DNA of 64,000 nt from Nymphaea colorata (GCF_008831285.2 NC_045146.1:18429289-18493288); one strand, 5' to 3'; positions 36,701-49,190 are shown, counted from the stretch's first letter. The notes: generated by a model from the sequence alone, not told the origin. Program-made: numbers and translations.

Positions 36701-39227
36701 TCATGGGTTTTTGGCCTTGATTCTCAACTTTCTTGCAATCACTGAAGCTTTAGGATGCACAGGTCTTTTGCTGGAATCAGACTGCTCCACCTCCACCCAG
36801 TTTATGATTTTAAGTATAAGAGACTGTGGGCAGAAGCTGTATTTTCTTCCTTCACTTGATATGGGGCCCCTCGATCTTCTCGTACCTGTTTCCAGACCCT
36901 TCTCCAAGAACTCCATGAACCAATTTCCAGCCTCTATTTCTATTTGCTTTCCCAGTTTAATAAGGTTAGACAAGCAAGTAGGCCTCATCTTACCCTCACT
37001 CTCTAATGGAGCTTGATTTTTGGATTCTGTCACTTTCAGACTCAAAAAGGACTTCAAACTTTTTCCTTCATTGCCAGGTCTCTGGGGAGCAACTGAAACG
37101 GATTGAGATACTAATGACTTTTTTGACGAATGAGTGCTTCTTTTAACCACCGCACAATGGTCAGAAGAATTTTGCTCTATTTCATTGAGAATAGAGGACT
37201 CCTGATCTTTTAACTGGCTGGACGTCGAAGTGGCCGCGAGAATAGATTCCATATCAACCACTGCTTGTGTAATTTGTCGATATAAATTTAGAAACTGATC
37301 AAAAGTGTCAGTTGGGTCATCAAGTCTAGCTGACGAACATAACTCAGAAAGCATCCTGCGAAAGGAAACAACAGAAGTAGGTAAAAGAGATTGCATAAGA
37401 AAAGGAAGAGACAAAAAAGAAACTGCAATCCTGAGCATACTTGAGGACCCGTACGACAGTCTCAGTTGCAGATGCATCTCTCAGAGCTTGAAGTGCAACT
37501 CTTTGGGCTGCTTCTCTCTGCTGTATTGCCTCCTGCCACAATTTCACAGATTTCATGTAGAGAGGGCTTTGTAGATTGAATCCTCTGAATTTAAATGTTG
37601 AAATGAAGGATCATCACCTTCCCAAGTGAAGAAAGTTTCCCTGGTAATGATATCAGTTGGCTGTTAGTGTTCTTTGAACCCAAGCTGCTGCCAGATTTGG
37701 ATTGCGGTGGAGGAAGAATGGTGCTGGAGCTGAACTTTTGTGCATCACAAGGAGAACTCAAAGTCGATGCTCTTGACACCGTTGATGACGACTTAGCTTC
37801 CTGTTAAACGTGCAACGGCAGCAGGATTAACCAAACTATAATCATTGAGCAGAAGTTTATTTTGTCATTCATAATAGGCCAGAGGAAAAACTTTTTCATC
37901 ATGAACTGCAACAATGGCAGATCTCTGATTGGTAAAAATTTCGTTGCTCTTTTCCTGCTCACTGTTGAGTGTACCCAGCCATGACAGTTTTCGAGGCATG
38001 GAACATCCAAGAGGAGATTTGAACTCGTGACTTCGTCAAACTACTGACTTCAGAAGTCGTGTGGCTATTGGAAATGGACAGATAATAATCAATTTCGCAA
38101 CTTGTAAATCATTAAGCACAGAAAAGACAATGTATAGAGGGAAAACGATAATAATCCTAGCAACCTTGAGCCCCTAAAACAGCCAGCAGGTAAAACCATC
38201 AGTACAAGTTTCTTTATCATAGCAGCAACAAATAAATATATCACTCTCCCAAATCTGGACGATCGAACAAGCTTGTCCTTTTGTGTTCTAGTAAAAGAAA
38301 CTGTAATTTTGAGCATAAGTTCAATCAGTTGCACTGCCGCACAACATATCGGAGATCTATGAATCAACTACAATTGATCACTAACAGTAAGTATATATTG
38401 CATAGGAAGAGAGATAGAGAAAGAGCTTGCAGAATCCATTGGAACTGCCAAGAGCATAATCTACCTACACAGTTGAGGGGAGATTTAGGTATTCTTGGCT
38501 GCCTCTCTGTGACGCTCCTACTTCTCTGAACTTTGGTAGCAGAGGAATGGAGCGCCGCGCAACTTTTGCGAACCGAAATTGGGCTCTCTCGCTTCGAATC
38601 CCCAATGTTGTCGAACAGAGAGCCGCAAACAGATACCCTGTTCGCAGGTATCCCCGAGTTCTCCATCTTCATTCTGGTCAAAGGCGAAGCTGGATGGCTA
38701 CCACCCTTAACGGGCGTGGCCAGTTCAAGCTCCAGACGTATGGGCCTTACGCCACTGCAGCCCGTCGGTTCACCGTCCTGACTCCACGAACCTCGTCGGT
38801 GGATCGGCCCGCCGCCGAGCTTCTTGCACCTGGCATCAACCGATCTCTCCCCCTTTTCTCTGAGACCCATTATCGGTTCAGGAGTTCCAAGCAGAGGGTG
38901 CCTCCCAGGAATGGGTTTCGCACCTTTGAGAAGAGGAACAGGCGACCCGGGCTCCAATCTATCAATATGGATGAACTGCCCCAGCTGAATTTTGTTGCTG
39001 AGGACGAGGTCGTCTTGGTCAAGAGGAAGAGTTACGTATATGGAGTGGGAGGAATCGGAGACCTTTATGTAGAATCCATGCTTGGGCCACAGGTTCTTCT
39101 CGTCGAGATCAGCGGGAACGATGTCAGTCACCTGCAAAAGAGCCGATCTGTGCTCACCTGTGGCCTTCGTGCCCGTGTTCATGGCATTCAGGAGTTTCAG
39201 GAGGATGCCAGGTGCTAAACTCGCCAT
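36701..39227 (-). CDS. DUF936 family protein (4 exons)
   Basis: Exons in transcript order: 39227-38469, 37800-37618, 37532-37441, 37355-36701. They sum to 1689 nt and 562 aa in phase. The start is set by [19 protein letters not shown], the conserved N terminus of plant DUF936 proteins; an in-frame ATG 23 codons upstream (39296) is less likely. The folded DUF936 part runs to about residue 125 ([50 protein letters not shown]). Then comes a long Ser/Pro/Arg-rich, probably disordered middle. A predicted helix [20 protein letters not shown] lies at about 315-334, and a C-terminal domain contains [10 protein letters not shown]. The family is plant-specific and its molecular role is not established; some members have been tied to microtubules or seed traits, which the sequence does not show. 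It may end within a few residues of the true C terminus (RIKAKNP). Confidence 0.88.
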
Positions 39228-40645
39228 GACAGCAAGGGGAAGACGAAGAAGAAGAAGAGAAACAGAGAAGGGAGGAGACAGAGAATTGATTACCAAGTAA
39301 CTGCTTCTTTCTTTCCTTCTTTGTTTCGGGGGGTTCTTCCAACGGCGATCGTGGTAATGGAGGTGGAGTGGGGGTAAAATTTTGAATTCCTGGGTCCTTT
39401 CGGACCGTTGTTGTAACGGTCTGATTTTGGGGTAGCCCCTGGTGGGGTAGGGTGAGGTAGGAAAGAAGGAAAAAGGGCACCCTCCTCAACCGTTGTAAAG
39501 TGAACTTAACGCCAATTTAAAAATAAGCCGTTAAGATTTTTTTCCTGCCACCTGGGTTTTAAAGGTTCATTATGCATTTGTAGTTACTTTCTGATACAAT
39601 TTAAACACAGTCTAATGAAATCAGGCAGTTTTGATGAGAGCGAATCCCTTCAGGTCGACAGGATAGTTTTTAAATAAATATCTGATTGCTCAGTATTATA
39701 TAAATATCCAATATCCATACATTTTAAAAGTGGGTTGTTACATGATATATATATATATATATATGTATATATTATATATATCTTAAGGAGGTTCAGATTT
39801 GGATATGCATATAAAAATTAGATTTTTGGTCAGATTCAAATTATGAAGTATTTAAGAATCAGATTTGGATTTAACATAGTCTTTTTCTTCATTCACATAT
39901 GAATACGAATTTGAATTCCACAGATAAATCAAATGTGGCAAGAAACACATCTAATTTGAATCCGATTTATTGATATGGCTACCTAACATCTTTTACAATT
40001 ACTTTTGCCATCTGTCACATGTATCGATATACAAACTAGTTTTCCCACAGCAAAATGTTTACTTTTTGGAAAATTTATGAATTTTTAGTGTCACCTTTAC
40101 AATCTCATTGGCAACTGTTTTCTTCACCTAAAAGAAAAATCTGATAAAAAACTTACGAAAATTATTTAAAGTGTGAATAGAATTTTATAAGGATTTTAAG
40201 ATTGACAAATTTAGCTTTATGTACTCATAAAGTCCAGTCTACGTTAGGCTCTTGTAATGTCTTATTCTTGTACGTTTTGTCTTTCTCTATCCACATGTAG
40301 ATCTAAAATTTTGAAAAAAAAAGTAAAAAATACTATCGGAACAAAAACAACCAAATATGTAAATCTGTACAATTGTAACAATCAAAAGTCTACATAATCT
40401 GCATACTTATTTATTACATCACACACACACACACACAAAGCCCATTGTTAAAACTTAAAACAAATTAGACAACTAGAGATACACCTAATTGACAAATAAA
40501 TATGCAGATCTAGTAAATCAACTATACATACTAAAATCTTACAAAACCATAATGGCCCTTTAGAACCCGCCGTATCATTTTAAGACAATACATTTTTTCC
40601 ATTTTTGTCATAAAGGGATCTGTAGTACTGTAGTATGTACTATTG

Positions 40646-40705
<60 letters not shown>
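40646..40705. repeat. Palindromic compound microsatellite (CT)n(AT)n(AG)n
   Basis: CT units run into AT units and then into AG units, so the ends are complementary. It is a shorter version of the tract at 14904-15016. Confidence 0.95.
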
Positions 40706-40706
<1 letters not shown>

Positions 40707-41329
40707 ATTTTGAAGTATTTTCACCTTCTTAGGATCCACCAATGGATCCTATAGAATAGACAAGTATTTTTAGAAATTGAAGCTGCTCTAGAGATGTGAG
40801 TTCTTCTGTTGGCTGTGTTTACACTTTCATCCATTTCTGGGTGAGTGGAAGGAAACCCCACAGACCAATTGAGAGGCCAAAACCCCTTTTTTGTCTCGTA
40901 CCTTCACAGTACAGAGCTGTGTCGCAACTTGGGTGAACTTAAAGTTATTTCCTTCAACTTGAAAGTGGCATCTGCCACCTTTTACAGTCCAGAAGAGTAG
41001 CACACACGAGAATTGATTGACGATCAGACTCTTACCAGCTTATTAGCCATCCCAGCTACGGTACACCCCTTTGAGAAATTCTTTAATAATCTATTTAGTA
41101 GCTAACTAGCTAGTTCACTACCAATGTAGATGGTTTGAATCCAGATAATTTAGTTATCTTTATACCGTTGAATTCAATTTACTGGGAAAAAACCAAAGTC
41201 ATAAGACAAAACTTTTACCAATATCAAATTTTGTGTCTCCTATAACAGAACAAACTTTTATGTACATTTTTCAAAGCTTTCTCAACACCCACACCTAATT
41301 GTTAAGATACATAGGGAGACTGCCCATAT

Positions 41330-41450
41330 GGATAGATCTTCATGGAGAGATTCAAATCTGACTGCCCATATGGATAGATCTTCATGGAGAGATTCAAATC
41401 TGACTGTCCATATGGAAAGACCTTCATGGAAAGACTGCAAAGATTCAAAT
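41330..41450. repeat. Tandem 42-bp units (about 2.8 copies)
   Basis: Units starting GACTGCCCATATGGATAGAT repeat at about 41330 and 41372, with a third, diverged and shortened copy from about 41403. The period is a multiple of three, which keeps the minus-strand frame open and makes a repetitive small ORF that I do not call a gene. Confidence 0.85.
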
Positions 41451-42484
41451 AAACACAAAAATAAGGTAAAACTCATATCAAACTTAGAACCAAAACAATT
41501 GTGAAACACTATTAATTATCCTTTCATGCAGCCGGTCCCTAATCTGCATCCACGTGTCAAATGGTCGCCGAAAAAGCATCGAGATCCCCACCAACTCTAC
41601 TCATGTTGATGCATCATTGGCCAACATCATGACAAGGGACAACCAATAGTAACACATACCTTCAGCATATATATATTTGTTATGATGTTCTTCATCCACC
41701 TGTAACAGCAGAAATCGTGAGACAAAAGATCGATGGACAAAATATCAAATCTAATGTTCTGCATCCACATCAAGCTTTAACAAGGAGTCTAGTGCTCTTG
41801 TAATAATGTGTCCTAGCCATATCAGATAATTCTAAAAAGAGAGAAATTCGACCCCTTAGTGCTTTCAATACTAATATCTTCATACTCAATGTAAGGTCTA
41901 ATCATTACTCCACCAACTACAATATTTTATTTTTTGAGTTGTTGGCTCACTCTCGAACCCACATGTGGGCGGAGAACAAAGTTTTCTTCCACTGCTTGAT
42001 GTGTCATAGATGAATCCATGTATATATATTACAGGGGACACATAAATTTTAGAAAGCAACGAAAACACAATCAAATTTGATTTTAGCTGCTTATTTCATA
42101 TTATATATGTCATAACTTAAGCTGGTAAATGTAAAATATTCAAACATAAGGTTAACTTTTCTCTTATTCCTTCAAAACATTAGCATGTATTTGTGAAACA
42201 CAGCCTACGCTATTTTTTTGGCAGTTAAAACTAGAGAATCAAGTTCCATTCTTCATCATCAGTTGCTTGGATGCAGCACAATTGCACAATGAGCGCTACC
42301 ATCTTCCTCTCAACAGCCATAGACTTGCACCAACCATTCAATGTGCCATGGATGAGCTTCTCAACTGTAATGCCACAAACTTTAAGGGCTCTTGGAAAGG
42401 CATAAGCCCCTGGAGTGGCTCGGGTTGAGTACCCGTGCCCCGAGCTAGACCTGGTCGATGTTGTAGGGCATACTGTCCGCGAGG

Positions 42485-42655
42485 CAGTGGTGGAGTTGGG
42501 GGGGGGGGGTGCGGTGGGGTTTTAAATTACATGTAAATTTTAAAAAATTTTATTTGTTTTACATAAAAATTTTGAAAAATGGTATTTCAGCCGTGTCAAA
42601 ATTTTAAAAACTTTAATTTGGTCCTCTTCATGAAAAATTTCTAGCTCTGCCCCTA
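42485..42655. mobile_element. Non-autonomous hAT-like element, CAGTGG family
   Basis: A 171-bp element starting CAGTGGTGGAG and ending CTCTGCCCCTA (imperfect inverted ends). An exact 8-bp duplication, CCGCGAGG, lies at 42477-42484 and 42656-42663. The centre is AT-rich and non-coding. Related copies lie at 61273-61460 and, decayed, at 14385-14500. The ends resemble the CAGTGGCGGAGC / GCTCCGCCACTG termini often seen in plant repeats. Confidence 0.8.
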
Positions 42656-42838
42656 CCGCGAGGGCTGGAGGATCAAGGTCAGCTCGCACACATTCAGTCG
42701 GTTCGCTTAACCAGCCGAAAAGCATGGTATGCTCATAAGCACCCACGACCTCCTAGGCACACTCATTGGCAGGTTAGCTGATCAAGTCCTTACAGGGAGA
42801 CCTACTTTGATGCAGTTAGTATAGGGGGTGTCATAAGC

Positions 42839-43492
42839 ATGAGTGCACATGGAAGTAGGGCTGCACACGAGCGAGTTGAGCCTGAGCTTCAGCTCAAAAA
42901 ACTCAAACTCGAGCCGAGCTCCTTATATCAAGCTCGAGCTCGACTCGACTACACAAAATCGAGCTAGAACTCAACTCATTTAACCAATATTATATAAAGT
43001 ATCGGTGCAAGTCTAGTCGAGTATAAATGAGTCGAGTTCCTGAAACTCGAAATCGACTCGTTTATTGTTTCGAGTATATTTGTAAGCTCGAACTCGGCTC
43101 GTTTATAAACGAGTCGAGCACGGGCCATGTTTTTTCAAGCGAGTTCGAGCCGAGCCCAAGTTGGCTCGGCTTGTTGTGCAGCCCTACATGGAAGTGAGCT
43201 GCATGCCCTGGGGAGTGCATTGCATGAGTATGCGGTGGCAATGTGGGTGGTGGTGGCGGCTCCGCCGAGCGAAGGGTATGCAAAGGTGGTGTGCATAAAC
43301 GAAGATGATTGGTGGCGGCTGCGGGCAGCAAGAATATCGCTTGGTGCCACATCAAGGGTCACCATAATGGTGGAGAGGATGTTTAAGAGGAGAGTTGCAG
43401 TGGAGGTTGAAGATGACAATGACTTGGAAAAGAAGGTGAAGGCGTTTGGAGAGAAGTATCTTCGGTTTCATTTTATAGGGTTCCTATCTTGA
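42839..43492 (+). pseudogene. Small unknown ORF split by a MITE
   Basis: The ATG at 42839 begins a frame (MSAHGS) that is cut after six codons by the element at 42856-43186. It resumes after the target duplication with ELHALGSALHEYAVAMW and runs open to the stop at 43490-43492. Without the element and one target copy the frame would be 104 aa. Insert plus duplication is 339 bp, a multiple of three, but the insert adds stops. The downstream part includes DWWRLRAARIS and MVERMFKRRVAVEVEDDND, a protein-like composition with acidic and basic blocks. I recognise no family. Its local GC content is above the surroundings. It may be a chance frame. Confidence 0.35.
42856..43186. mobile_element. Non-autonomous hAT-like MITE
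   Basis: A 331-bp element with inverted ends TAGGGCTGCACACGAGC / GTTGTGCAGCCCTA and many GAGCTCGA / GACTCG words inside. It is flanked by an exact 8-bp duplication, CATGGAAG (42848-42855 and 43187-43194). It has no transposase. It interrupts the small ORF described at 42839-43492. Confidence 0.9.
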
Positions 43493-45729
43493 TAGTATTG
43501 AGGAGTGTTGATTTGGATTGTAGCTTGCTGTTCTTGAGGCTAATGTGGTTCGCTCTTGCCCCCTTATGATCTTCTCTCTCTCACACACACACATTATAAA
43601 TGGTAATTTGATAGAAATTTTGACCAGCCTTGTTTTATTTAATAGATTTGATATTTAGATTGATGTTGGATCCACCAGCTACCATCCAATTTTAAATGAC
43701 TGATAATTTATCATATGATCACCTTCTACGAATAGGTCCACATCAAACACATAATTTAAGATTTTGGTTTCGTATTTTGAAAGTGATGGAGACAGCAGAT
43801 TCAAATTCAAACTTGACTCGATTATACGAAGATGTTTTGGATCCACTTCCAACTGAACATGCCAAGAATCAACAAAACGAGATCATATGGGAATCCAAAC
43901 AGTTTTAACGCACTTTCACACGTAAAACTTTCAACGCTTCACCTGGAACCCACTACCCAAAAGCTTCCCTATAGTTGCTTTAATCCATTTAGATGAATTT
44001 AATTATAATAAGTTGAGATGCACATTTTTTTTTTTTATTCCCAGAGACTACAATCAGATGCTAGACAAATCTAGCGAGCCGATTGAGTCGCCAGAACTTG
44101 TATGTCATATACATTTTTAAAAAAAAGTTATGTCCTTTTAAGAACCCGAGTTTATCTTAAAAGGCTAAGGGGGCGTTTTTGCCTTAGATTAATTTAATGA
44201 GTTTTTTACAACCTAGTTTGCATGTTTGGATGACCAAGCAAAAACACTTTAAGACAATGTTTTCTTGTCATTCAAACACTTTCAAAAGTGGTTTAGTTTT
44301 GCCTTCAAAACCAGGTTTTGAAGAAAAAATTGTTCCCCGTGAAAAAATAACTTGAAAAGTCTATCTAACGAAGTAGAAGTGAAATATTTCCTAAAACATT
44401 TTACCTTGTTTGATTTAAGGGTGCACGGTAGGTAAAACTGACCTCTCCCAAAACATCTGGAAAGCAAATTCGAGTATATCGACTGCCAGCTTCCCGAATT
44501 TGTTGTTTGTTACTGTAAGAAAAGAGTGGCTCATGTATTAGTAGAATTACCAAAAGGTGTCTAATGTTTGGGCCCATAGATTTTTTATGAGATAAATTTT
44601 CAAAGGGAGCCACCTACTCACAAAAAATATAATTATTTTTACAAAAAGTGACAAAATACTGTCTATAAAAAATATTTTTTTTTCATTGGCTAAACAATGC
44701 TTCAACTCAATTGCCTATGCACAGGTTGATTTACAGTTCAAGAGAGTAGCACTCACAAAAATCAAAACAAAGATGCATCATTTATGCGTCTCCTACCCCG
44801 ATCAACTATGCTCCGCCCTTTGAGATTCATTAATGAGTTCATTATGAGCAAACTCATCCACATGGCCCAACTTGATTTAGAATGCAACGCATTTGATAAG
44901 AAGGACATTGTATTCTTAGAATACATATTTCTAAACACATAGTTCAACAACACTATGAATTTTTTTATTTTAGGAAACATGATATAATTATATCCGGGGT
45001 TTGAGCACAATTTATAAACAATATCTATAGTTACCGTTCAAATTTTTTCGGATGTCTATGAAAAGATAAACAATATGAAGAAGTAAACTATGTTTTCTTA
45101 AACAAGAAGATGATATTTTTATAAAATATGCTTTAAGAATGCAATCTTCTTATCAAGAACACAAATTCCTAAAACACATGGTTCAATAACACTATGTTTT
45201 TATTTCGGAAAACATGATATAATTATATCATGAGCTTGATTGCACAATTTATAAACAATATCTATGACTATCGTTCCAACTTTTTTGGACGTCTTATAAT
45301 AGACACACAATATCTCTAACTAAACTATGTTTTCTTAAACAGTAACATGATGCTTTTATAAAATGTGTTTTGAGAACACAAACTTGTTCTAATGCTTCTT
45401 TAGAAGTTGTGTACTTGTTTCGTTGAGATATTGGAACCGGAAATGGATGACCCGTTTTCTGGATTCGAGTCGCTTACCCGAACTCCACAACCGATTCGAG
45501 TCATCCGCATACTTGGCGGTCAACCGCGCCGAGCCCAGCCGACCCGCGGGATGGTAATATTGAAATTTACGTAAAATATCGGGTTAACTTGAAGGGCGGA
45601 TGACTGCCCCGAAAAGATTTCATTTCATTGGCCAGGGGTCCAGATGGACGGCGGTGATTGGGCAAGGGGCAGATCAACCGTCGATCTGGATAAGTCGGAC
45701 GGTCAGGATGGTGGCTCTCCTCGACAGAA
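43493..45729. other. AT-rich intergenic stretch upstream of OB-fold gene
   Basis: No gene is recognised. The main structure is a ~240-bp direct tandem duplication at about 44905-45385. GC content rises from 45420 towards the promoter of the OB-fold gene. Confidence 0.45.
44905..45385. repeat. Diverged ~240-bp direct tandem duplication
   Basis: The copies share CTAAA[A]CACAT[A/G]GTTCAA[C/T]AACACTATG, AACATGATATAATTATATC, CACAATTTATAAACAATATC and AAACTATGTTTTCTTAAACA in the same order, at about 44905-45145 and 45146-45385. Confidence 0.85.
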
Positions 45730-47290
45730 CTCAGGAGGAGGAGAGAGAAAAACCCTTTTTTTTCTTTCGGCTCCTTTTCTCTGCGTCCGTTCTTCTTCCT
45801 TTTTCATTCCGTCCCTTCCCTTCCTTGCGCTGTGATCTCTGAGGTAACAAAATCTCTAATTTCTTCCATATCCTTCTTCTACTCTTTCGATCCGTAGGTT
45901 TAGTATTCTCTCTCTTTCTTATAGATGAGCTTCTTTTATTTACCCTCACTTTTTTTAATGTTACTCTATCCATTTTTTCTCTCTTCTGACAAAGTATGCA
46001 TTTTATTTGTTTCTTCTTTCTAGTTTGCGGAATATGTGATTTTTTCTTACGTTATTGAGATCTGTGATATACGCTGCTTTGATTGGAGAATAAAAGAAAT
46101 TCTGTTGGTTGTGATGTGCTTTCTCATAGAGTCCGTTCTATCCTCCTCTTTTTTTTTTTTTTCTTTGGTTGTTACTTCATTTTGATTATTTTTCTCCCGG
46201 AAACTTCAATTTTTAAGGTTTGTGGATTAGATGCCAGTTTGATGGTGGTACTGCTTTATGTTATTGGTGGTTTCCCCGAATTATTGTCATAGTTTACTGT
46301 GTTATCTTCTCTTGTATCTGTGGTGACTGACTACAACTCTTAGGTGGCTTCTCTTGTGTGCTTAACTTATTCCAAATTCTGTTTGCACAATCAGTGTGCA
46401 TTTGGAGTAAGATTTATGACACGTTTATGGCTTCCGTTGAACTCGTGTGGATTAATTATTCCGTATACTGGCTTGGTCCACTTTGTAATGTCGTTCGTCT
46501 GTAGCTAATGTGTAAATCTAGTGATTTTTTCTTTAAAGACTTGGTTTTGTCGTAACAGTCTCCCGGTTTAAGTTGTTATCAATAGACCCGCTTCAATTTT
46601 CTAAAATTCGCTTCCCAACTACCAAATTGCTTGCCGCTTTACATTACTTCTCTAAATTTGATCAGTCATGCCAACGCATTATTGTCCAAAATGTCCGCTT
46701 CACGTGTCACACTACTTTTACGAATCTCATCAGCTACGTTAACTTATTATTTTTCAAACTGTTTGCATATTGCTTCACACCACTTCCTTTAAATCTGTCA
46801 CATATGCCATTGTATTCTTTTTTGTTGACATATTGCTTCCATTTCCCTGAATTCCTTCATATATGTCAATGTAAATGTTCACTTCCGCTTCACTCCATTC
46901 CTTCAACGGTATCATGTATTCCAGTGAATTATTTTTCAAAATGTTTGCTTCCCCGCTTCTGTTTCATGTATAACGTGCCTATCTATTTGTTTAGTGGTAA
47001 CTATGCACGACTTATTTGCATGCTTTGGGGTACTTTTGTGCACTTGAACTATTTTCTCCATTTCTCTTTCTGTAAGCATGACGATTTCCTCCTTGATTTT
47101 GGTTTTGTTTGCTTACTTCTTTTGTGCTTTGTTAAGTTTCATGATGTTTGGATGAAAATATGCTACAAGTTTGCAAGAAGCTGGAACAAACATTTGTCTT
47201 AAAATTTTTGTGTGCTGTGGGATAGTTGGTAACTGCAATTATTTCTCTTGGGCGCAATTATGAAATGCAGTAGGAATTATTAACTCGCAA
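45730..47290 (+). promoter_or_regulatory. Probable 5' UTR and leader intron of OB-fold gene
   Basis: A pyrimidine-rich leader (GAAAAACCC followed by TTTCTTTCGG runs) ends at CTCTGAG|GTAACA (45843/45844). A plausible acceptor, TGCAG, ends at 47270, 20 bases before the start codon. That gives a 1.4-kb T-rich leader intron, common in plant housekeeping genes. A 209-codon hydrophobic frame inside it (46573-47202) is judged a by-product of T-rich repeated sequence. Confidence 0.5.
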
Positions 47291-49190
47291 ATGGCTGAGG
47301 CAAAACCTGGTATGAGAAAGCCTGTCTTCACCAAAGTTGATCAGCTTAGGCCGGGGACCAGTGGCCATACACTAACAGTGAAGGTTGTTGACTCCAAAAT
47401 GGTATTGCAAAAGGGACGTCCTGATGGACAGCATGTTCGCCAGATGCGTATTGCTGAATGCTTAGTGGGAGATGAAACTGGAATGATTGTCTTTACGGCA
47501 AGGAATGAGCAGGGTAAGATTATGGTTTCAGTTCATAGTCATGTATTAATATGTAATGTATGTCTTCAGTCAAGAGCTTCATGTGTCTGAACTCCTTTTT
47601 TTCTTTTCTAATTTTCATCTACGTTGATTATCTTTCTCTACTAAATCCTGCTTTCTCAACATTTCTGTTTCCCTTGGATGTGACTTTACATGTACACAGT
47701 TCCCGTTCTTGTCTTATTAATTTTAATTGCTAAAATACAAAATTAATTCCTCTTTTCTTTTAACATTAATGTATTACTGATCCCTTTTCCTTTTTGACTG
47801 AGTTTTTGCGTAGTTGTGGCAGTTTCTTAAATCTTAACTATTTAATTTTCCATTATATTATGATGCTATAGCAAGAAAATTTTATGCATGTTTCGCATAT
47901 GCTTGTGTGTTTGTGCTTGTGTATATCTGTACATGTGTTTGCTAGTTTCCTTTTTGCCTGATCGGTATCACTTCACAAAAAAGTTTGTCGAAATTTGTCT
48001 TTGATCCTCTTATGTCAGATTTGTTGGAGAAGGATCTTGCCCTTCGTCCACTGCAAGTTGTATGGACATACTGCTTGTTTGTTTATGTGCATGGTTCACC
48101 AAGACGTGAATGCTAAAAACAAAATTCAAAGCAGTTTTTTTTTTTTTAATAAAACCACTTCTACACATCAAAGTCTTTTTATGAATGAAGTGCTAGCTCT
48201 TTTCTTTTTCTGACGAAGAGTTTGCCTAGTTTTGGCAGTTGTTTAATTGTTTAATATTCTCACTTCGAATCTATAACAAGAACATGTTATACGGTTATGA
48301 TGTATTCTTGTATCTGTGTGTTTGTGTACATCCAGACATGCTTGCTTGTTTCCTTTTGCCTCAACCAGTATCGTTGCTAAAAAAAGATAATCTTGTATCC
48401 TCTCGTATCTGAGAGAAGAACGTGCCTTTGTCTACAAATTTTGTGGACATGGTCCTTGTTTGTTTATGTGCAGAGTTGCTATCCATGAAATAGGTCATAT
48501 CATGATTCTTGCCCAGAAACTTGATGTCGCTCTTGCACATGCACACTTGCCTGCACGTTGTCCTCAAGAACTTTCTGAAAATCCTTATAACTTTCATATG
48601 GTCTACATATAAAGCTTATATACTGTCTTTAAAAATTCTTTTATTTCTGAATGATTCTGGCTCTCATGTCTTTCTTCCAAGAGGCTTACTTTCTCACGTG
48701 CTCTCTGAGTTTTTTGGAGGTTTTGTTCTTCTCCTTAGGCTTTATCCTGGATAGATAACTTTATTAAACAAATAAAAAAAACAACCCTTTGGGATTTCCT
48801 TGGGTCACTTGTGGTGGATATGATCCATTCTGTAGTTTATTGGATCTGGACGTGCAAGTAATTATGTATGTTAGTTTCCATTTGCTGTTATTTATTTTCC
48901 GAGTATGTTAAATGAAGTTGTCCTTACATGCTGGAAGTCCGTTTTATTATGGTTACCTACATCTCCGTCATGATTGATTTGCAAGATTTTGATTTTTTCT
49001 AGTGGATCTGCTGAAACCCAATACAACAGTAATCCTGCGAAATGCAAAAATTGACATGTTCAAGGGGTCAATGAGGCTTGCTGTTGATAAGTGGGGACGT
49101 GTTGAAGTCGCTGATCCTGCTGATTTCACAGTTAAAGTTGACAACAACCTGTCCCTGGTTGAGTATGAGCTTGTTAATGTGGAAGAGTGA
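47291..49190 (+). CDS. OB-fold nucleic-acid-binding protein, At4g28440-like (2 exons)
   Basis: Exons 47291-47513 and 49003-49190 join in phase 1 and give 411 nt, 136 aa. Nearly the whole protein is one OB-fold: KVDQLRPGTSGHTLTVKVVD, then RIAECLVGDETGMIVFTARNEQVDLL, then VILRNAKIDMFKGSMRLAVD and NLSLVEYELVNVEE. This matches the single-domain plant family of At4g28440, related in fold to SOSS-B/NABP single-strand DNA-binding proteins. No partner domain, signal peptide or membrane segment is present. Binding of single-stranded nucleic acid is inferred from the family. The start is the first ATG after the leader-intron acceptor and precedes a short basic N terminus (KPGMRKPVF). Intron 1 is 1.5 kb and holds a diverged duplication. 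Confidence 0.9.
47790..48480. repeat. Diverged ~400-bp tandem duplication in the OB-fold gene intron
   Basis: Two copies (about 47790-48106 and 48204-48480) share in order TTTTGGCAGTT, a GTGTGTTTGTG...TAC word, TTTCCTTTTTGCCT, GTATC, and TGGACAT...CTTGTTTGTTTATGTGCA. Neither contains coding sequence of the gene. Confidence 0.75.

Larger units (their letters stand above)
39228..42484. other. Intergenic stretch upstream of DUF936 gene
   Basis: The first few hundred bases (to about 39500) should hold the DUF936 5' UTR and promoter; a GAAGAAGAAGAGA purine run lies just upstream of the start. The rest is AT-rich with (TA)n at 39741-39778, (CA)n at 40421-40437 and a compound microsatellite. No gene is recognised. 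Confidence 0.45.

Noticed and set aside
37960-38060. B-box-like GAGTTCAAATC on the minus strand inside a DUF936 intron
   Set aside because: No tRNA cloverleaf and no convincing A box; single motifs of this kind are frequent by chance.
38547-39218. 223-codon plus-strand frame opposite the first DUF936 exon
   Set aside because: It is antisense to a well-supported exon with family motifs.
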